From Nostocales cyanobacterium HT-58-2 (GTDB lineage Bacteria > Cyanobacteriota > Cyanobacteriia > Cyanobacteriales > Nostocaceae): a DNA stretch of 64,000 bases. A program made the translations under genes and the position numbers. Under the pieces are notes generated by a model that saw only the letters and a list, made by a program, of their open reading frames with translations, did not search any database and was not told where the DNA came from. The stretch is taken from assembly GCA_002163975.1 (NCBI GenBank), contig CP019636.1, positions 248,001 through 312,000 of the forward strand. Reading direction: 5' to 3'. Positions 36,880-47,500 of the stretch are shown piece by piece; the stretch's first letter is position 1, and each line of letters begins with the position of its first letter.

Positions 36880-38043
36880 CTAATCCACGGTGGCTGCTGT
36901 TTTGTGTTTCTGCTGCTGTTTTGGAAAATCCTGATTGGCAACAATCTCTCCAAAAGGACTCAAAACCTGCTGCTGCTCTACAACTGGGAGATTTTCTAAC
37001 GGGAGGCGGGGGAATAGCAGCTCCGCAACTCGATACGCTTCTTCTAGATGAGGATAACCAGAGAGAATGAAGGTGTCGATACCTAATTCGGTATATTCCA
37101 ACATCCTTGCAGCAACGGTATCGGGATCACCGACGAGGGCTGTTCCTGCGCCACCTCGCACTAAACCAACCCCCGCCCACAAGTTGGGGCTAATTTCTAA
37201 AGCTTCACGGCTGCCGTTGTGCAATTCTCGCATACGGCGTTGCCCTTCGGAGTCCATGCGAGCATAGGCGTTTTGCGCTCTGGCGATCGCCTCATCATCC
37301 ACATACCGAATCAGTTGATTGGCTGCTTCCCACGCTTGGCTCTCGGTTTCCCTCACAATGACGTGTAAGCGTATGCCAAACCGCAATGTCCTTCCTTCTT
37401 CTTCTGCCAGTCTGCGAACAGAAGCAATCTTCTCGGCAACCTGATCTGGTGGTTCACCCCAAGTCAGATACACATCAACGTGTTGAGCTGCAATGCGTTG
37501 GGCTATAGGAGAGGAACCACCAAACCACAAAGGTGGATATGGTTTCTGAACAGGCTGAAATAGCACTTTGCCTTCTTGAATGTTAAGATAGTCGCCTTGA
37601 AAGTTAGCCACTTCACCCGCCGCTATCTGCCGCCACACTGTTAAAAACTCATCCGTCAATCTATAGCGGTCATCATGACTCAGGTGCAAGCCATCTCCCG
37701 CTAATTCCACGGGATCGCCACCCGTAACTACGTTAATTAATAAGCGTCCACCAGAGATCCGGTCAAACGTCGCTGCCATTCTTGCCGCCACCCCTGGTGA
37801 CATCAACCCTGGACGTATTGCCACCAAAAAGCGCATTTGACGGGTGTGAGTGACTAAGGTTGACGCTAGAATCCAAGCATCTTCACAAGAACGACCTGTA
37901 GGCAGCAATGCCCCTGTGAAGCCTAAGTGGTCTACTGCTTGTGCAATTTGGCGCAGGTAAGAAAAGCTAACTGATCGTCCACCTACGGAAGTACCGAGAT
38001 AGCGCCCATCACCGTGAGTTGGGATAAACCAAAGAAGATGCAT
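36880..38043 (-). CDS. ssuD: FMNH2-dependent alkanesulfonate monooxygenase (SsuD)
   Basis: 387 residues, the normal length. A bacterial-luciferase-type TIM barrel: [16 protein letters not shown] at the start, [15 protein letters not shown] with the conserved active-site Cys, [18 protein letters not shown], and [26 protein letters not shown]. It cleaves C-S bonds of alkanesulfonates using O2 and FMNH2 from SsuE. No ABC transporter genes (ssuABC) are adjacent. A TACGGT dyad lies 40 bp upstream. Confidence 0.95.
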   Translation of the reverse strand: MHLLWFIPTHGDGRYLGTSVGGRSVSFSYLRQIAQAVDHLGFTGALLPTGRSCEDAWILASTLVTHTRQMRFLVAIRPGLMSPGVAARMAATFDRISGGRLLINVVTGGDPVELAGDGLHLSHDDRYRLTDEFLTVWRQIAAGEVANFQGDYLNIQEGKVLFQPVQKPYPPLWFGGSSPIAQRIAAQHVDVYLTWGEPPDQVAEKIASVRRLAEEEGRTLRFGIRLHVIVRETESQAWEAANQLIRYVDDEAIARAQNAYARMDSEGQRRMRELHNGSREALEISPNLWAGVGLVRGGAGTALVGDPDTVAARMLEYTELGIDTFILSGYPHLEEAYRVAELLFPRLPLENLPVVEQQQVLSPFGEIVANQDFPKQQQKHKTAATVD

Positions 38044-38082
38044 GATGCCTATTTAAAGTAGCTGCAGAATGCTTGTTTTATA

Positions 38083-38110
38083 ATACGGTAATTTTATCGA
38101 AAAACCGTAT
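38083..38110. promoter_or_regulatory. Inverted repeat upstream of ssuD
   Basis: ATACGGT (38083-38089) and ACCGTAT (38104-38110) with 14 bp between, 40-67 bp before the ssuD start. A candidate operator for sulfur control; the regulator is not known. Confidence 0.35.
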
Positions 38111-38296
38111 TTATTTTTTACAATAACACAAGAAAATTGCACAGATTATCCTATAAAGCAAGACTTTTTAGAAAAAATCCTAATCTCATATCAGTTTAAA
38201 TGTAGATTTTCTAAATGATCATTTGGTTAAGATAGTTAAGATGAAGTTATGATATTTCACAGATTTCACTTAATTTAAGTCCATTTTTGCAAAATT

Positions 38297-38518
38297 TTGT
38301 TGAGGAGCACTGTTGTACAACCCAAAGTAGGAGATAAAGTCCTGATTTTACGTCCAGCCTATGTAGCTGGAAAAATTGGAGAAGTTTGTGGTAGAGAGAT
38401 ACTCTTAGAAGGTCAATCGGGTGTTCGCTGGCTTATTCAGGTGGACTGTGAAAATATCATGGTTTCACTGACTCCACGTGAGTTTGAACGACTCACTCAG
38501 GAGAACGAGTCACTTTAG
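38297..38518 (+). CDS. Small KOW-like conserved protein
   Basis: About 73 residues. VGDKVLILRPAYVAGKIGEVCGREI has the beta-turn pattern of KOW/SH3-like motifs (a Gly after KI, then E/V-C). No ATG or GTG is in frame; the only frame-consistent starts are TTG codons at 38297 and 38300, and a GAGGAG sits just inside them, so the true start is uncertain. It ends overlapping the convergent gene by 4 bp. Function not known. Confidence 0.6.
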   Translation: MLRSTVVQPKVGDKVLILRPAYVAGKIGEVCGREILLEGQSGVRWLIQVDCENIMVSLTPREFERLTQENESL

Positions 38519-38793
38519 GTTGCATCTGGTGGTTCTGGCTCACTGCGAGGCTCATCGCCAATTCCCAATTCCTTCTTACTGCGTTTCAACTGTTTCCAGA
38601 GCTCCTTAATTTGCTTGTAGGCTTGTTCAGGAGAGAGTTTCCCAGCAGTTTCTAAACTGGCGATGTATCCTATTTTTTGAGCAAATTCTTGCAGATTAGC
38701 ATTAAACACAAGGTTTTCTGGCTTAACCTGACCATAGTAACGACCGCGAGGGTAAAGAAAGTTGTCTTTATTTCCCTGATTCGACTGCGCCAT
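38515..38793 (-). CDS. Conserved small hypothetical protein
   Basis: 92 residues. Helical part EFAQKIGYIASLETAGKLSPEQAYKQIKELWKQLKRSKKEL, preceded by an aromatic FLYPRGRYYGQVKPENL and followed by an acidic Pro-rich end. AGGGGGTG precedes the ATG. No signal peptide. I know no function. Confidence 0.65.
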   Translation of the reverse strand: MAQSNQGNKDNFLYPRGRYYGQVKPENLVFNANLQEFAQKIGYIASLETAGKLSPEQAYKQIKELWKQLKRSKKELGIGDEPRSEPEPPDAT

Positions 38794-39274
38794 TAATTCA
38801 CCCCCTATTGATAACTGTTGTTGGATTGTTTAGATCGTTAACCTAAACTTAACCATAAAATTAAACTCAATTTAACAAATTCGTTAAGAAGTCCCCATGT
38901 GGAGTGTAGCGGAAGTAGGGGATAAAAAACGGGTCAACCCTTCATTCTCAACTCAAAAGACTAATATACAACGCATTGCAAGTCAGTGAAATACAATCGT
39001 GAGGCCTAAAAGCCAGACACAAAGCCCTTTTTACTTCTGACTTCTGACTTCTGCTATATGTTTTTGGCAAAGGAATTAAGTGCCGCAAGGAGTGCTTCCT
39101 TTAAGAAAGATTTCAAAGTCCATTAATAAGAGCATAAGTCAATTTTGCTGACATCTATACATAAACAGAACAGAAACAGAGGAAAAGCTTTAAGCTTTTC
39201 TTCCGTTCGGAACGTGGCAATAGTGTGCTTTGATACATTCAGTCAAATCTACGGGAATTGAAAAAGGAATAAAG
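38794..39274. other. Intergenic region with repeat debris
   Basis: About 480 bp. Contains CTTCTGACTTCTGACTTCTG near 39040-39055. No gene; probably the promoter of the next operon. Confidence 0.5.
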
Positions 39275-40297
39275 ATGTTTGCATACACAGACCCAACAGG
39301 GTCAGACTTTCTCAAAAGCCAAAAAGCACTAGAAATATATAGAAATGATATTGATAGTTTCTACAGACGCTCTGCTTTAAGACCTAATTCTGCTTTTACC
39401 TTGCTAGAGGCATTTGAGGGACTGACCTCTGATAAAGGGCTACAAATAGCAACAATTAGTTGGATCGCTTTTCCTAAACTAGCGAATAGACCATTTGATG
39501 TTATCGATGCTAATAGATTTGATTTACAAGACGAATATGTTGAATGGCGTACGGAGACGAAAGATGGCAAAGTCACTCGTGTTACTTTCACCACAGAGTT
39601 TCCTGAGTATTATCAAGCCTTAGCAAAAGTCAGTGCTGATGCCCTCATTGCAGGCATTAAGAACACAATTCTAGGAGCCAACCCAACAATTGAAGAGCTA
39701 TTTGGTCCAGGATTTAATCCTAGAACTGTCTCAGCGCGATCGCGTTCCAATCAATTCCGCAGTAATCTTCAAAAAAATCCCTGGAACAACGGACAGAAGG
39801 GAATTCTTTGCTTAACCCAAACGAATAACACAGTGGGTGCATTGTTCGGCTTAGTAGAACCTTGTGCAATCTCTAGACTGGATATTCCTGCAGCAGCAGT
39901 CTGTGGGAAAGTTTCTTGTGTACCAGGACGTAACTCAGATCCAGCGATTTGCCAGGAAGCTCAAAACGCAGCTCGAGCCTCTCTTGGTTTAAGCTTGCAA
40001 GATCCGGTTGGTATCAAAATCCAGGGGCTGGAAGGAATTTGGAGAATTGGAGGACAAGCGATTGATATCAACGACCCCAGCGAAAATCAAGGTGCTTGGA
40101 TCATCAGTCGCAATGGTCGCCGTGCTGTCCTGGATGTAAGCAAAGGGGTAACGATTGAGAACACACCAATCACGAGTGGAGCGCAAGTCGCAGCCAAACT
40201 AGCAGTGGGTGCAGATGTCATTTTAGCGCCAGAGGCGGTGCTTCCTGAGTGGGCGCAAACAGGGGAAGAATCTTCTTCGCGGTTATTGAATGTTTAA
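39275..40297 (+). CDS. Unknown protein upstream of an exported haem c protein
   Basis: 340 residues from the ATG after AAGGAATAAAG; an earlier TTG start adds 15 residues. No signal peptide or membrane segment. The N-terminal 140 residues are helical with aromatic patches (RNDIDSFYRRSAL, VTRVTFTTEFPEYYQALAK). The middle has several cysteines (GILCLTQ, EPCAISR, AVCGKVSCVPG, PAICQEAQ). The C terminus is beta-rich (IWRIGGQAIDINDPSENQ, GAWIISRNGRRAVLDV). I do not recognise the family. It is followed after 19 bp by a gene for an exported CxxCH protein, so the two form an operon. Confidence 0.65.
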   Translation: MFAYTDPTGSDFLKSQKALEIYRNDIDSFYRRSALRPNSAFTLLEAFEGLTSDKGLQIATISWIAFPKLANRPFDVIDANRFDLQDEYVEWRTETKDGKVTRVTFTTEFPEYYQALAKVSADALIAGIKNTILGANPTIEELFGPGFNPRTVSARSRSNQFRSNLQKNPWNNGQKGILCLTQTNNTVGALFGLVEPCAISRLDIPAAAVCGKVSCVPGRNSDPAICQEAQNAARASLGLSLQDPVGIKIQGLEGIWRIGGQAIDINDPSENQGAWIISRNGRRAVLDVSKGVTIENTPITSGAQVAAKLAVGADVILAPEAVLPEWAQTGEESSSRLLNV

Positions 40298-40316
40298 GTT
40301 TAAATGGAGCTAAACA

Positions 40317-42032
40317 ATGCACAGACTGATTACTGTAGCAATCACTTTGCTACTCAGCTTCCTCTTATCTACGAAGCTTGCATATGCTCAAGCAGCACCA
40401 GTTTCTCTATTAGAACAAAAACGCGAAGGGGCAAAAGTTGAGCAAATCCCATCAAGTACATTAGCAACTCTGGGCGATCCACTTTTCAAGCTCGTACTTA
40501 AGGATCATGCAGATGTCACTAATCTTGCTGAGATAGAAAAATTAATTAAAGGTGCAGCAGGACGTGAGGAAACCTTTGTTGTTGATGAAACCATTGTTGA
40601 TACTCGTCCAAAAATTGGCACTCAACCAGCAACACGAAGAGCAGTATTGACTTTTACGGGTAGAAATCAAGGAGAACAGTTAGATCGCAATGTCATGCTT
40701 TCTGTTTTCTTTAATTCTGAAAATTTTCCCGATGTGCAAGCTATTGAAGCATTAGGCTGGGATGGGCAACGGGGTCGCTACAACTACTATAAGCTTGATA
40801 ACCAGGGAACACCAGGAAAATTGTCGTGGAAGTTTCGTGATTCGTCTGTTCAGGCTGACTTACTACAACCAGCACAACGTACTGGAACTTGTCTGCAATG
40901 TCATGTCAATGGCGCGCCAGTGATGAAAGAATTGGCTCTTCCTTGGAATAACTGGCACTCTATCTCATTTGCAGCGAGTTACTTAAAGTCAAACTGGAAA
41001 GTTGGTACAAATTCGCCCAGAATTGCTCAAAACTTGGGAGGAGCCGAACGACTGGAAACAAACTTCATCGCTCCAGCAATTAATGAGTTTAATGACAAAA
41101 GGATTAACGAGAGCATAGCCCAAAATAACGGCAGCCCAGTCACGAATCCGAATGGAAGTCAACAAGTCACCAAAGGCAAACGACTGTTGCGTCCGCTGTT
41201 TGTGACAACTGAAGTAAATCTCATTAGTAGCAATCAACAGGTAGGTAGTCTGCATCCTTTTGGAAATACTCCTACACCGGGACCTTTTGGTGATGTCAAA
41301 ATTCCCAATACTTTTTTCCTCAACGCCAATTTGATTAATGGTAGCGGACCACAATCTGTGCAAGGCTTAAGTCTTGGAGACAGTCTGAAATTTAGCGATA
41401 TAGCTGTAGTTAAACCCGAGGAATACAGACAACTACTAAATCGTTCTGGAGTTCAACTGGGTGGTAAGGCAGGAGATGCAAATTTTGCTTGGTTTGTACC
41501 TGAACCTAGTCATGTTGACAACAGCTTAGTTGATCAACTCCTTGAAAGAGGAGTTGTGACACCTGAGTTTGTCGCTGCTGTGATGGCGATTGATTTAGAA
41601 ACGCCAGTCTTCTCATCAAAAAGACAAGAATTGTTGCAGTTTATTCCAGAGCAATTTAACTTCCAGCCACTCCAGTCAGGGACAAAGCCCCGACATCCCG
41701 ATGATTTAACCCAAAAAGTCATCGCTGCTTTGGAAGCCGCAAAGCCAACAAGTGATTCAGCACCGGGTCAATTCTTAGCAATTCTCAAGAATAGCAATCC
41801 CCTACAAGTCCTCAGGGAACGAGTTCAAGCATACAGTAACAGCATTGATCAAAAGCTGAATAAGAGCAACCAGGCAACTCGTCAAGCTGAACTCAAACGG
41901 CTTTATGATTTGGCGATCGCCAGAAGAAAAGCAGTGTTAGATGATCCAGTTCTCACTGCGCTCAATGAAACAGGAAACGAGCTTTTCCCTGTTCCTAACA
42001 CAGGAATCGCATCAGCAACAACGGGTCAATAA
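40317..42032 (+). CDS. Exported mono-haem c-type cytochrome-like protein
   Basis: 571 residues. Residues 1-25 form a Sec signal peptide ending AYAQA. One covalent haem site is seen, TCLQCHVNGAPVMKE (CxxCH near residue 192), followed by LPWNNWHSISFAASYLK. No second CxxCH. The rest is not like a standard cytochrome c; the N-terminal 180 residues include a beta-rich part and FVVDETIVDTRP. It is too long for an electron shuttle and more like an enzyme or a redox sensor in periplasm or lumen. It is in an operon with the unknown protein upstream. A terminator follows. Confidence 0.72.
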   Translation: MHRLITVAITLLLSFLLSTKLAYAQAAPVSLLEQKREGAKVEQIPSSTLATLGDPLFKLVLKDHADVTNLAEIEKLIKGAAGREETFVVDETIVDTRPKIGTQPATRRAVLTFTGRNQGEQLDRNVMLSVFFNSENFPDVQAIEALGWDGQRGRYNYYKLDNQGTPGKLSWKFRDSSVQADLLQPAQRTGTCLQCHVNGAPVMKELALPWNNWHSISFAASYLKSNWKVGTNSPRIAQNLGGAERLETNFIAPAINEFNDKRINESIAQNNGSPVTNPNGSQQVTKGKRLLRPLFVTTEVNLISSNQQVGSLHPFGNTPTPGPFGDVKIPNTFFLNANLINGSGPQSVQGLSLGDSLKFSDIAVVKPEEYRQLLNRSGVQLGGKAGDANFAWFVPEPSHVDNSLVDQLLERGVVTPEFVAAVMAIDLETPVFSSKRQELLQFIPEQFNFQPLQSGTKPRHPDDLTQKVIAALEAAKPTSDSAPGQFLAILKNSNPLQVLRERVQAYSNSIDQKLNKSNQATRQAELKRLYDLAIARRKAVLDDPVLTALNETGNELFPVPNTGIASATTGQ

Positions 42033-42084
42033 ACACAAATAAGTCCAATCGTTAGGGATTTTCAATTCCTTGTTCCTAGATACA

Positions 42085-42110
42085 GAGACGCGAACTTTCG
42101 CGTCTCATTT
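42085..42110 (+). terminator. Terminator after the haem c protein gene
   Basis: GAGACGCG (42085-42092) and CGCGTCTC (42099-42106), followed by ATTTC. Weak T-run, 53 bp past the stop. Confidence 0.6.
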
Positions 42111-42310
42111 CTGCATAAGTTTACTTTGGTGACATCTATATCTATATGCGGGGTTTTCTCCCCTGCTCTTCTGCCTCTTCTTGACATTCATATCACATCT
42201 ATATTCTATGTATGGTGTTAGTAAAAAATTTCGTTCTGCTGAACAGAATTGCACTCATATTTTATGTAATTTGTCAATAAATCATTTCTATACTTTCTCC
42301 ATACTTGCTA

Positions 42311-44434
42311 ATGAGTGATAAAGCGCCTGTCAAAACAATTTTGCTCTTAGCAGCAAATCCAAGCAACACTTATCGGCTACGACTTGATGAAGAGGTACGG
42401 GAAATTGATGAGGGATTGCGACGCGCAAACAAGCGAGAGCAGTTCCAGCTAGAGCAGAAATGGGCAGTGCGATCGCGCGACTTTTACCGGGCAATCCTCG
42501 ACACTCAGCCCCAGATTGTTCACTTCTGCGGACATGGTGCTGGGGAAGATGGCATTGTGCTGGAGGATGAAACGGGGCAGATAGCGTATGTGCAAGCAGA
42601 TGCGCTCTCCAGTATGTTTAAGCTATTCGCCAAAAAAGGTGTAGAGTGTGTCTTGCTGAACGCTTGCTACTCAGAAGTGCAAGCACAGGCGATTAGCCAA
42701 CACATTGAGTATGTGATTGGCATGAATCGGCAAATAGGAGACAAAGCAGCGATTAATTTTGCTGTGGCGTTTTACGATGCTCTTGCAGCTGGGGAAGGGA
42801 TGGAGTTTGCTTATGAGTTGGGTTGTTCTCAGCTTATTGGTTTGAAGGAACACCAAACCCCTGTGCTGAAAAGAAAATCGCTCAATAATCCCATTCCTGA
42901 AAAGACGACACGCCAGCGTCTGTTTATCAGCTACAAGCGCGATTTTGAGCCAGATGAACCAGTCGCTTTACAAGTTTATCAAGCACTGTCGCAACAACAC
43001 GAAGTCTTTCTCGACCAGCGAATGCTCGTTGGTACACGCTGGGCTGAACGCATTGAAGTAGAAATTCGCCAAGCTGATTTTCTCATCGTTTTCCTTTCCG
43101 AACGGTCAGTTCACAGCGAGATGGTGGAGCAAGAAATCAAGATGGCGCACGAGTTTGCACAGGTGCAGGGAGGGCGTCCCGCTATTCTGCCAGTTCGTTT
43201 AGCGTATCGGCAACCATTCCAGTATCCTTTGAGTGCTTACCTGAACGATATCAACTGGGCTTTTTGGCAAGGTGAAGAGGATACGCCACGCCTAATAGCG
43301 GAGTTGACTCAAGCTCTCTCAGGTGGCGAATTGCCAATTGATGGGGCGCAAGCCAAAGCCGACTTACTGCAAAAGAGCGAACCTGCACCGTTACCTCGAC
43401 CTTTTGCTTCAGCACAGCCAGTGACGTTGGAAATGCCAGAAGGAACGATGGACAGCGAATCTGCATTTTATGTGGAACGTCCATCAGATGCGATCGCCAT
43501 CCAAACCATTGCACAGAAGGGAGTTACCATCGTCATTAAAGGACCGAGACAAGTTGGTAAAAGTTCGCTGTTGATTCGGGCAATTGAGGCTGCGGTGAAT
43601 GCAGGTAAGCAAGTTGCTTTTTTGGATTTCCAACTTTTTGACAAAGCCGCCTTAACAGATGCTGAACTTTTCTTTCAACGGTTTTGCAGCTGGCTAACTT
43701 ATGAGTTGGACATGGAAGACCGAGTTGAGGAGTATTGGAAGGCGCCACTGGGGAACAGCCAACGTTGCACCCGCTATGTTCAACGCCATATTTTAAAAGA
43801 GTTGGGTAAACCCTTAGTTTTGGCAATGGATGAAGTGGATAAAGTTTTTGACGCCGACTTCCGCAATGATTTCTTTGGGATGTTGCGGAGTTGGCACAAT
43901 AGCCGCGCCACGACACCCATTTGGAAGCAGCTGGATTTAACACTGGTCACTTCCACCGAACCTTATCAACTGATTGACGATCTCAATCAATCACCTTTTA
44001 ATGTAGGGCAGGTGCTTGAATTACAAGATTTTACACCAGAACAGGTGGCTGACCTCAATCACCGTCACGGTTCACCCTTGAACCCCAGCGAGGAAAGGCA
44101 ATTGATAGTTTTGTTGGGTGGGCATCCTTACTTAGTTCGTCGGGCGCTTTACTTGGTCGCCAGCCAGCAAATATCCACGACTGAATTGTTTGCCAATGCA
44201 ACGGCTGACAATGGTCCTTTGGGGGAGCATCTGCGTCGTCATCTTTCGCTACTGCATGATAAAACAGAGTTGATTCAAGGGCTGCTGCAAATCATTCGTC
44301 AAAACACTTGCGAAGATAAGCGTATTTTCTGGCGGCTGCGAGGTGCGGGTTTGGTATGCGAGGAAGGACGGGTAATTTTGCCACGCTGTCAGCTTTATGC
44401 CGATTATTTCCGGGAGAACTTGCGTGAGTCATAA
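42311..44434 (+). CDS. CHAT-TIR-AAA (STAND-type) protein
   Basis: 707 residues from the ATG before SDKAPVKT. Three domains: (1) residues 1-195, a CHAT caspase-like protease with His75 in VHFCGHGAG and Cys119 in LLNACYSE; (2) about 200-335, a TIR domain (RLFISYKRDFEPDEP, FLDQRMLVGTRWAERIEVEI, DFLIVFLSERSVHSEMVEQEI); (3) about 385-700, an AAA ATPase with P-loop GPRQVGKSS (about 411) and Walker B LVLAMDEVDKVFD, of the AAA_35-like group. Having two effector-type domains with one ATPase is typical of bacterial conflict proteins. It lies 99 bp before a second AAA of the same type. A role in defence or programmed death is inferred. Confidence 0.87.
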   Translation: MSDKAPVKTILLLAANPSNTYRLRLDEEVREIDEGLRRANKREQFQLEQKWAVRSRDFYRAILDTQPQIVHFCGHGAGEDGIVLEDETGQIAYVQADALSSMFKLFAKKGVECVLLNACYSEVQAQAISQHIEYVIGMNRQIGDKAAINFAVAFYDALAAGEGMEFAYELGCSQLIGLKEHQTPVLKRKSLNNPIPEKTTRQRLFISYKRDFEPDEPVALQVYQALSQQHEVFLDQRMLVGTRWAERIEVEIRQADFLIVFLSERSVHSEMVEQEIKMAHEFAQVQGGRPAILPVRLAYRQPFQYPLSAYLNDINWAFWQGEEDTPRLIAELTQALSGGELPIDGAQAKADLLQKSEPAPLPRPFASAQPVTLEMPEGTMDSESAFYVERPSDAIAIQTIAQKGVTIVIKGPRQVGKSSLLIRAIEAAVNAGKQVAFLDFQLFDKAALTDAELFFQRFCSWLTYELDMEDRVEEYWKAPLGNSQRCTRYVQRHILKELGKPLVLAMDEVDKVFDADFRNDFFGMLRSWHNSRATTPIWKQLDLTLVTSTEPYQLIDDLNQSPFNVGQVLELQDFTPEQVADLNHRHGSPLNPSEERQLIVLLGGHPYLVRRALYLVASQQISTTELFANATADNGPLGEHLRRHLSLLHDKTELIQGLLQIIRQNTCEDKRIFWRLRGAGLVCEEGRVILPRCQLYADYFRENLRES

Positions 44435-44448
44435 GCCAATTTCTGAAA

Positions 44449-44503
44449 AGCCCCACAGACTGGAAGTCTGGGGCTACACAAACGAAGCCCACCTTCGTGG
44501 GCT
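44449..44503. repeat. Two hairpins between the two STAND genes
   Basis: AGCCCCA..TGGGGCT (44449-44475) and AGCCCAC/GTGGGCT (44486-44503, loop CTTC). These are of the common AGCCCCAG..CTGGGGCT type repeat and lack T-runs. Confidence 0.55.
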
Positions 44504-44533
44504 AAATTGCATTCACACAGATAAATTCTATCT

Positions 44534-47500
44534 ATGAATACAACTCGGCATAACCCAAGCATCTACACTGTTGGCGGTACTGTGCAAGCCAACCAAAATG
44601 GTGTTTACATTCCTCGTAAAGCGGATGAGGAATTGTTGGCGCTGTGTCGAGAACACAAATTTGCGTACATCCTCACCTCACGCCAAATGGGTAAGTCTAG
44701 CCTGATGGTGCGAACTGCTGAACAACTGGCAGACGAAGGAATTCAGACGGTTACGATTGATTTGACTCAAGTGGGCGTGCAGGTGACTGCTGAACAATGG
44801 TATCTAGGGTTACTTACAATTATTGAAGGAACTCTGATGTTAGATACAGATGTGGTGCAGTGGTGGCAAGAACGTTCTCATCTGGGTTTTACTCAACGGC
44901 TGACTTCATTTTTTCAGGAGGTATTGCTGAAAGAAGTTGCCTCACCGATAGTGATTTTTGTTGATGAAATTGATACGACGCTCAGCCTAGATTTTACTGA
45001 TGATTTTTTTGCTGCTATTCGCTACTTGTACGTTGCTCGCGCTTCTGATCCAGAATTTCAGCGTCTTTCTTTTGTTTTGATTGGTGTCGCAACTCCGGGT
45101 GATTTGATACGCGATCCTAAACGTACACCGTTTAATATTGGTCAGCGTCTGGATGTGACTGATTTCACTTTTGAGGAAGCAAAACCACTGGCGCAAGGAC
45201 TAGGGCTGTCAACTCAGGAAGCGCAACAGGTGCTGAGATGGATGTTGGAGTGGACAGGAGGACATCCATATTTATCGCAGCGCCTTTGTTCTATTATTAG
45301 CCAGCAGGACAAGAAAAGTTTGTCAAAAGCTGATGTTGATGGCTTAGTGAGTAGTACTTTCTTGGGTGCAATGAGTGAGCAAGACAATAACTTGCAGTTT
45401 GTCCGCGATATGCTGACTAAACGTGCACCAGACAAAGAAGGTGTTTTGACTGTCTATCGAGAGATTCGCCGGGGTAAGTCGGTTCTGGATGAGGAGCAGT
45501 CAATAGTTAAATCGCACCTCAAGCTGTCGGGTGTGGTGCAGCGCAAGCAAAATGTTTTGCAGGTGCGGAATCGAATTTATGGTCAAGTGTTTGATTTAAA
45601 GTGGGTGAATCAACATTTGCCGTTGAATTTACGAGATTTTTGGGAGCGTTACAAGCCGTTATTCCCCTATCTCGCAGGAGGGTTAATATTTTCTGTTGCA
45701 ATGGGCGCGATGGCGTTGTATGCTAACCAGGAACGTCTGCATGCTCTAAATCTCCTCAAAAACTCGGAAATTCTCACGCAAAGTCTCACTTCCGAAAACC
45801 TGTTTGCCTCACATTTAGATCTTGAAGCTTTGATAGAAAGTTTGAAGTTAGGCAAACGAGTTAAACTTCCGGACAAGGATATAGAACCAGGTAACCGCAT
45901 GAAAGCAGTCGCCACTCTCCAGCAGGTTGTTTATGGGATAGGGGAACACAACCGACTGCAAGGGCATAGCAGTTGTGTCACTAGTGTGGCATTCAGTCCG
46001 GATGGTAAAACAATTGCTACTGCCAGTGATGACAACACGGTACGGTTGTGGAATCTCAACGGGCAGCTTCTCAAAACCCTTTTGGGGCATAGCAGTTATG
46101 TCTTGAGTGTGGCATTCAGTCCGGATGGCAAAACAATTGCTTCTGGCAGTTATGACAAGACGGTACGGTTGTGGAATCTCAACGGGCAGCTTCTCAAAAC
46201 CCTTTTGGGGCATAGCCATTCTGTCAACAGTGTGGCATTCAGTCCGGATGGGAAAACGATTGCTTCTGGCAGTGATGACAACACGGTACGGTTGTGGAAT
46301 CTCAACGGGCAGCTTCTCAAAACCCTTTTGGGGCATAGCAATTATGTCAGGAGTGTGGCATTCAGTCCGGATGGGAAAACGATTGCTTCTGGCAGTTATG
46401 ACAAGACGGTACGGTTGTGGAATCTCAACGGGCAGCTTCTCAAAACCCTTTTGGGGCATAGCCATTCTGTCAACAGTGTGGCATTCAGCCCGGATGGCAA
46501 AACAATTGCTTCTGGCAGTTATGACAAGACGGTACGGTTGTGGAATCTCAACGGGCAGCTTCTCAAAACCCTTTTGGGGCATAGCAATTCTGTCAACAGT
46601 GTGGCATTCAGTCCGGATGGGAAAACAATTGCTACTGCCAGTGATGACAAGACGGTACGGTTGTGGAAGAATCTCAACGGGCAGCTTCTCAAAACCCTTT
46701 TGGGGCATAGCAGTTCTGTCAGGAGTGTGGCATTCAGTCCGGATGGTAAAACAATTGCTACTGCCAGTGATGACAACACGGTACGGTTGTGGAATCTCAA
46801 CGGGCAGCTACTCAAAACCCTTTTGGGGCATAGCAGTTCTGTCAACAGTGTGGCATTCAGTCCGGATGGCAAAACGATCGCTTCTTCTGGTGCTGACAAG
46901 ACGGTACGGTTGTGGAATCTCAACGGGCAGCTACTCAAAACCCTTTTGGGACATAGCAGTTATGTCACGAGGGTGGCATTCAGTCCGGATGGCAAAACGA
47001 TCGCTTCTTCTGGTGCTGACAAGACGGTACGGTTGTGGAATCTCAACGGGCAGCTTCTCAAAACCCTTTTGGGGCATAGCAGTTATGTCAGCAGCGTGGC
47101 ATTCAGTCCGGATGGCAAAACGATTGCTTCTGGCAGTTATGACAAGACGGTACGGTTGTGGAATCTCAACGGGCAGCTACTCAAAACCCTTTTGGGGCAT
47201 AGCAGTTATGTCTGGAGTGTGGCATTCAGTCCGGATGGTAAAACAATTGCTTCTTCTGGTGATGACAAGACAGTACGGTTGTGGAATCTCAACGGGCAGC
47301 TTCTCAAAACCCTTTTGGGGCATATCAGTCCTGTCAGCAGTGGGGCATTCAATCCGGATGGCAAGACAATTGCCACTGGCAGTTATGACAACACGGTACG
47401 GTTGTGGAATCTCAACGGGCAGCTTCTCAAAACCCTTTTGGGGCATAGTAGTTCTGTCTGGAGTGTGGCATTCAGTCCGGATGGCAAGACAATTGCTTCT

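Noticed and set aside
36574..37267. Plus-strand ORFs inside ssuE and ssuD
   Set aside because: Antisense shadows of well-supported genes.
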